This document shows, one piece after another, positions 60,101 through 64,000 of a DNA stretch of 64,000 nucleotides (positions within the stretch are counted from its first letter, which is position 1; each line of letters opens with the position of its first letter). The stretch is from Chaetoceros tenuissimus (lineage: Eukaryota > Bacillariophyta > Thalassiosirophyceae > Chaetocerotales > Chaetocerotaceae): assembly GCA_021927905.1 (NCBI GenBank), contig BLLK01000023.1:682001-746000 (forward strand), written 5' to 3'. Made by a program: the position numbers and the translations under genes. The notes below the pieces were generated by a model. It was not told the origin of the DNA. It searched no databases and saw nothing but the letters and a program-made list of their open reading frames with translations.

Positions 60101-63100
60101 GATACAGATGAACTTTGTTTAAAATGTCCTGATAATACTACATGCCCTATGGGTACATCTGTGCAGTCAATGTCTATCAATGAAGGATTTTGGCGTGAGT
60201 CAAACAATACTGCAGTGGTTTATAAATGTGATGAAAGCTGGAATCTGTGCGGAGGTAACAGCACATCACTCAATGGAAGTTCAAATTATTGCAAAGCTGG
60301 ACACTCAGGTCCACTATGTGAGTCTTGCTCCAATTCCGGGGATTACTTCGATAGCTCGTCAGGAGAATGCAAAAAGTGTGAGGCAAAGAATCTTTTCGCA
60401 AGTCTTGCAATTTTCTTAGCTGGCATCTTCACTATATTGATAATGCTACGGACAAACAAAGAAAGAATTGATAAAGCAGTTAGTTTTTGTTCTAACGTGA
60501 ACATGCATGTCAAACTAAAGATTCTTGTTGGCTTCTATCAAATCCTCAATAGTTTTCGTGATATATATGGTGTAGAAGTTGATAACAAAGTGGCGCGAGC
60601 ATTGAATGTGACGAAAGTGTTTTCTATGGATCTCTTCAAGCTATTTCCTTTTCCATTAGAGTGTGGTATGTACATGAAGTGCAAAAGATTTACCATTTTC
60701 AGTAATAAATTATCTCACAATTTCTTATCCACCGAAAGTACCTTTCCCATCTGAGTATGTAATCAACGGAATTTGGCCATTTCTTCTTTGCGGTAAGTCA
60801 TCCAATCACAAAGCTAAGATCCCTAATTTTTGAATGCTCTGACTTTCAACCTTGTTATGGTACCTAGGGGCTATCTTGCTTACTTTATCCATTGTACGCT
60901 TTATTTGTCCAAATGGAAATAGAAAGGTGACTTAGATTTTTGTTCAAACGTTTTACCATGAAATTAATATGAGCTCACTTCCTTATTTTTCACCACAGCT
61001 GATTGGAAGGATAGAGAAATGCGATGTAGTAAATCTGGGCGTGGTTGTGTTTTACTTTGCACTACCAGTAGTAACTCAGGTGAGTCTTCTTTGAATTTTT
61101 ACATTGCATCTAATTCTCTTTGACTAGACTAACTTTAATCTATGCGAAGGATTTATTCGATGCCAAAAAGTGTAGGTCCTTCATAACCCAGGACATTAAT
61201 TGCGGTGGAGAGAATCAACCATCGTGCAGTACAAGCTACTTACTATTTTCCAAAGATATTGTGTGTGGCTCAGAAGGACCATACGAAACACTACAGGCTC
61301 TATTCTGGACCTTTTTCACATTGTGGCCAATCGCTATTTTCGGGGCTTTTGGAATCCTCTTGCGCCGTGTAAAACCATCGATAATGATGCAAAAGCCGTC
61401 TGGTCTCGCGCTCAATTGTAGATTTTTATGGGCAGATTACAATGACGAGTCGGATATTGCAATGTATTGGGATTTGATTGACTTCGTGAGAAAGCTTGGA
61501 CTTGTTGGTTTCATTAATTTCATCCAAGAGCAGGAAGGATCCACAAAAATGCTGAGACTCACCATCGCAACAGTGGCCTCTGTCATCTATTCCATGACAT
61601 TGGCATTGGTGAGACCTTACAAAAGATCAGACGACTTCAAACTAGCGGTGGTGAGCAGTATTCTTCTTTCGGCATCATTTTGTCTAGGCTTTTCATTGAA
61701 AATGTGTACAACTGATGAGAGTTGCTCGGCCTTCATGGGATTTGAGAATAAGATGGTTGCATCTATGCTTGTTGGCATCCTTGCCTTTTCCATGCTCATT
61801 ATTATGCTTTTTGTGTTGATGAATTCTTCCTCATCTTCAAAGGGTGAGTATACAGAATTGTTTAACTGGTTGTCTCTCCTCTTTTTCAACTCACATCTAT
61901 TGTAATTGCAGTCGTAACTATGAAATATGGACGTCATCCTCCAAACTTGGAGCTGCCTGAAGTTTGTGATCATCATTTGTTCATGTCCCACTTCTGGCAC
62001 ACTGGACAAGACAAATGCCATGCGATTGCTCGCAAGCTCCAACTTTTCATGCCAACTTTAAAGATATGGCTCGATGTAGATAATTTGGATAATGTTGGAA
62101 AGCTCGAGCAATATGTAGAGAAAAGTGCTGTGGTATTGATCTTTTACAGTGACGGTTACTTTGGTTCCAAAAATTGCAGGCGTGAGTTCTTACACGCCCT
62201 GAAGATGCACAAACCTTTAATCATTGTCTACGATGGTCCCAATGAAATCATTGAAAAGTGCCAAGAGTTCTGTTCGAAAGAAGCACTTAGAAAGGATGAC
62301 TACTCTGACTCAGATGTAAGAGAATTAGAGAATAGGATAGAAGACTTTGCGAAGAAGCACGGCGATCCTAATGAGTTAATACAATGGTTGAAGGTATCAG
62401 CATTTTCCACTGAGTCATTAAAACTTATTTACATGAAGTTGCTCCTAAATCTACCTTTTTCGAAAAGGGATGAGAATTACAGAGAGAATCTCACGGAATA
62501 TGGATTACAATTGCCAAAGGAGATCAGTCTTTTATCGAAAATTGAATACGAACTGAACATACTGGTCTCTCATAAAAACAGTTACGCAGTTGAATTTGCA
62601 GAAGAGATCAAAGCAAATTCACCAAAAGTAAATGTTGTGAAAGAAACTGTGGAAGAATGGAACCCTGCAGAAGATACCGACACTATAGCATCTTCTGTAC
62701 AAACTGAGGAAATACAAGAAAGTGCCCTTGATAGTTACATGCGTACTTTTTCAGAGTTTTTCTGGGGAAAATCAAAGCCTGCGATTGATGAGAATCAAAC
62801 TTCTGTTGCATTGGGGAACGAGTCTCCTAAGAAAGGTGTGCCCATCAATGATAGTCCCACCGAAAACTATGAAACCAAGGTACCAACTGTTTTTCTTCTA
62901 CACTTGAACAAAGATACGTTCAATGAGGAGAACCGAGAAAGCATGATTGCATCTATCAAGATTGCTCAGAGACAAAAGATTCCGATCATTCTTTTACATG
63001 AACAAGACACTTTGAAGAATGCAGCTACCGAGTTTAGTTACTTCTTTCAAGAGACCCCGCAGACATTGGACCCATCTGAATTCTATCGTGAAATTGCAAT

Positions 63101-63275
63101 TCCACTCTACACACGCAAAGAATATAGAAGAGTGAGCCTTCACTTCATCGTTCAAAAGATTAATTCATACTTTCTAGAGAAAGCTTCTACTCGTAATAAG
63201 AACCAGTCCATGATGTTTAGTTTGCGCAGACGATCAATAATATCTCAAACTACGGGGTACTCTCCTTTAAAATAG
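57146..63275 (+). CDS. LNR-ectodomain, seven-TM, TIR-domain receptor (seven exons)
   Basis: Joined exons 57146-59904, 59986-60665, 60739-60792, 60868-60926, 60999-61079, 61150-61843 and 61912-63275 give 1,896 codons plus a stop, all in phase with GT..AG introns. A signal peptide (LAWLFVFFSSLRYVEA) leads to four Lin-12/Notch repeats at residues 61-101, 124-155, 165-195 and 205-235 (e.g. GYCNSGEYNTEECGFDGGDC). A propeller-like repeat region follows (AISDDGKRFAVGG, SFSKDGKTIAFGA), then Cys-rich ephrin-receptor-like segments (CPVGSYQSNEGSLECIQCPE). About seven TM helices lie in exons 2-6. The cytoplasmic TIR domain is at about 1462-1560 (FMSHFWHTGQDK, WLDVDNLDNVGKLEQYV, SKNCRREF), with Glu1534 at the usual NADase position. 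A second TIR-like lobe follows at about 1755-1880. It is probably a surface receptor. Confidence 0.85.
59905..59985 (+). other. Intron 1 of the TIR receptor gene
   Basis: 81 bp, GTCAGT..TATAG. Removal joins TGC AG and G AGT, so the frame continues into SECPYPFQ. Confidence 0.85.
60666..60738 (+). other. Intron 2 of the TIR receptor gene
   Basis: 73 bp, GTATGT..GAAAG. Gives LECVPFPSEYVINGIWPF across the join, continuing a TM-rich region. An alternative AG at 60753 is possible but would break the phase. Confidence 0.75.
60793..60867 (+). other. Intron 3 of the TIR receptor gene
   Basis: 75 bp, GTAAGT..CCTAG; joins LLC-G and AILLTLSIV into one TM helix. Confidence 0.85.
60927..60998 (+). other. 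Intron 4 of the TIR receptor gene
   Basis: 72 bp, GTGACT..CACAG, phase 0. The next exon is 81 bp (27 codons) and encodes a hydrophobic segment ending PVVTQ. Confidence 0.8.
61080..61149 (+). other. Intron 5 of the TIR receptor gene
   Basis: 70 bp, GTGAGT..CGAAG. The acceptor at 61149 keeps phase (VVTQ then DLFDAKKC). The nearer AG at 61128 would put a stop in frame and was rejected. Confidence 0.65.
61844..61911 (+). other. Intron 6 of the TIR receptor gene
   Basis: 68 bp, GTGAGT..TGCAG; joins NSSSSSK to VVTMKYGR, linking the last TM helix to the TIR exon. Confidence 0.85.
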
Positions 63276-63363
63276 ACGATGCTATGCTGCTTGTATAACT
63301 CTTCATTAATTGCATTAGCTATGTAGACCAAGACCAAAGTCTAGTGTATGCACACATCATGGC

Positions 63364-64000
63364 TTATGTCTCTGTAGAAGAAACAACAGCTGTATTACTT
63401 TCCGTCAGCAAAGTAGTACTTTCTGTTATAGTTGGACCAGCCAAACTCTCAATTTCCTCTACAGGTAACAACACAGTCTGAAGTGCCTCTTGTTCTATTG
63501 GTTGACCCATGATTCTTAAAAATTGTCGAACATGCTGAATAGCAGTGTCCGTCGATAGATTCAAATATCCCTCGTGAAGAAACTGTAGAATCCACTTTGG
63601 CAATTTGCTGCGTTTATCTGTGCGGTTGTATCGACTATCTGCCAAAATCATAAGACCGTAATCAGTTTTAGAACGAATTACTCGACCAACACATTGACTT
63701 GCTTGTCGTAAAGCATCAAAATTTAAAAAGTCTTGCTCGCGTATTTGATAATGAGTTTGTAAAAATTCCAATCTTGCTCTCAAAACATGTGATAATGTGT
63801 ACTGAAATGGAACTCCAAACATAATTACAGCTCTTCCATAATGACGATCGAAGTTGATTCCTTCAGATACCTTTCCTCGGGCAACAGACAAAAACACTGC
63901 TCCTCGACCAGAATCACATGCTCTCCTATAATTATCCAAGGCCAAAGTTGTTTCTACAACATCCTTGGTTTCAATAAAAACAAGTTTATGTTTGGTCAAT
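63364..64000 (-). CDS. XPD: XPD/ERCC2 DNA helicase, C-terminal part (runs off the window)
   Basis: The minus-strand frame is open to the right edge, so about 211 C-terminal residues are seen. They match the helicase domain 2 of the Rad3/XPD family closely: LVFIETKDVVETTLALDNYR, GRGAVFLSVARGKVSEGI, FDRHYGRAVIMFGVPFQYTL, QASQCVGRVIRSKTDYGLMI (motif VI) and SKLPKWIL. XPD is the 5'-3' helicase of TFIIH, needed for nucleotide-excision repair and transcription start. The Fe-S cluster and motif I lie beyond the window. The tail after the helicase is a Thr/Ser-rich extension. It converges with the TIR receptor gene across 88 bp. Confidence 0.93.
   Translation of the reverse strand, partial: LTKHKLVFIETKDVVETTLALDNYRRACDSGRGAVFLSVARGKVSEGINFDRHYGRAVIMFGVPFQYTLSHVLRARLEFLQTHYQIREQDFLNFDALRQASQCVGRVIRSKTDYGLMILADSRYNRTDKRSKLPKWILQFLHEGYLNLSTDTAIQHVRQFLRIMGQPIEQEALQTVLLPVEEIESLAGPTITESTTLLTESNTAVVSSTET

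Noticed and set aside
61080-61128. Shorter intron 5 ending at the AG at 61128
   Set aside because: The next exon would then read a stop within a few codons; the AG at 61149 keeps the frame.
61120-61149. Separate gene starting at 61120 within the receptor locus
   Set aside because: It starts at a TTG inside a predicted intron; TM helices and phase connect it to the exons on both sides.
1-64000. CRISPR array, bacterial operon features or tRNA/rRNA genes
   Set aside because: The window is eukaryotic; I saw no regularly spaced repeats of that type and no cloverleaf or rRNA sequence by eye, though a tRNA scan was not possible.

Overview
This is eukaryotic nuclear DNA, AT-rich, with short GT..AG introns (67-81 bp). 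It most likely comes from a diatom, and probably a Chaetoceros-like centric. The evidence is the combination of gene families: an HSF-type DNA-binding protein, a Ty1/copia (CoDi-like) retrotransposon, a plastid fibrillin with an F-preceded bipartite presequence, a BspA-LRR plus RING protein, a large F-box-like/ankyrin family, a silaffin-like Lys/Ser repeat protein and a stramenopile-type TIR receptor. The species call is inference.

Layout. 1-3.9 kb: no supportable gene, but diverged repeats. 3.9-9.0 kb: a short HSF gene, a low-complexity unknown protein and a two-TM unknown protein. 9.26-15.26 kb: a complete copia element on the minus strand, exactly 6,000 bp, with 291-bp LTRs that read as identical and a 5-bp ACTAC target duplication. 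It sits in the upstream region of the first of two tandem Cys-rich secreted-protein genes. That first copy is a pseudogene and the second (16389-17051) is intact. 17.5-24.6 kb: a conserved unknown protein, a PAP/fibrillin, a BspA-LRR/RING protein, a silaffin-like protein and a SAGA-type ADA2.

24.9-54.9 kb: a 30-kb array of one F-box-like/ankyrin family. It has about 16 pieces: nine open reading frames (all on the minus strand), the rest frameshifted, truncated or mosaic. All three plus-strand copies are broken. Ten copies of a two-part upstream module (GTCGTCATTG.. plus AACGGTTTTTAACGTAAAGTGGACA-like) lie 143-229 bp upstream of the minus-strand ATGs. At one gene a 1.4-kb element with 15-bp inverted ends has pushed the module 1.5 kb away. 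Two unrelated genes, an FkbM methyltransferase and a small secreted protein, are embedded in the array.

55.3-64.0 kb: an F-box/FBXO31-like gene, then a seven-exon gene (57146-63275) whose spliced product is about 1,896 aa. The product has a signal peptide, four Lin-12/Notch repeats, a repeat-type ectodomain, Cys-rich segments, about seven TM helices and a cytoplasmic TIR domain that keeps the putative catalytic Glu. The 3' end of an XPD/ERCC2 helicase gene runs off the right edge.

The strongest leads are the LNR-7TM-TIR receptor, the shared promoter module of the ankyrin array with its transposon-split copy, the silaffin-like gene, and the copia insertion inside a tandem duplication.
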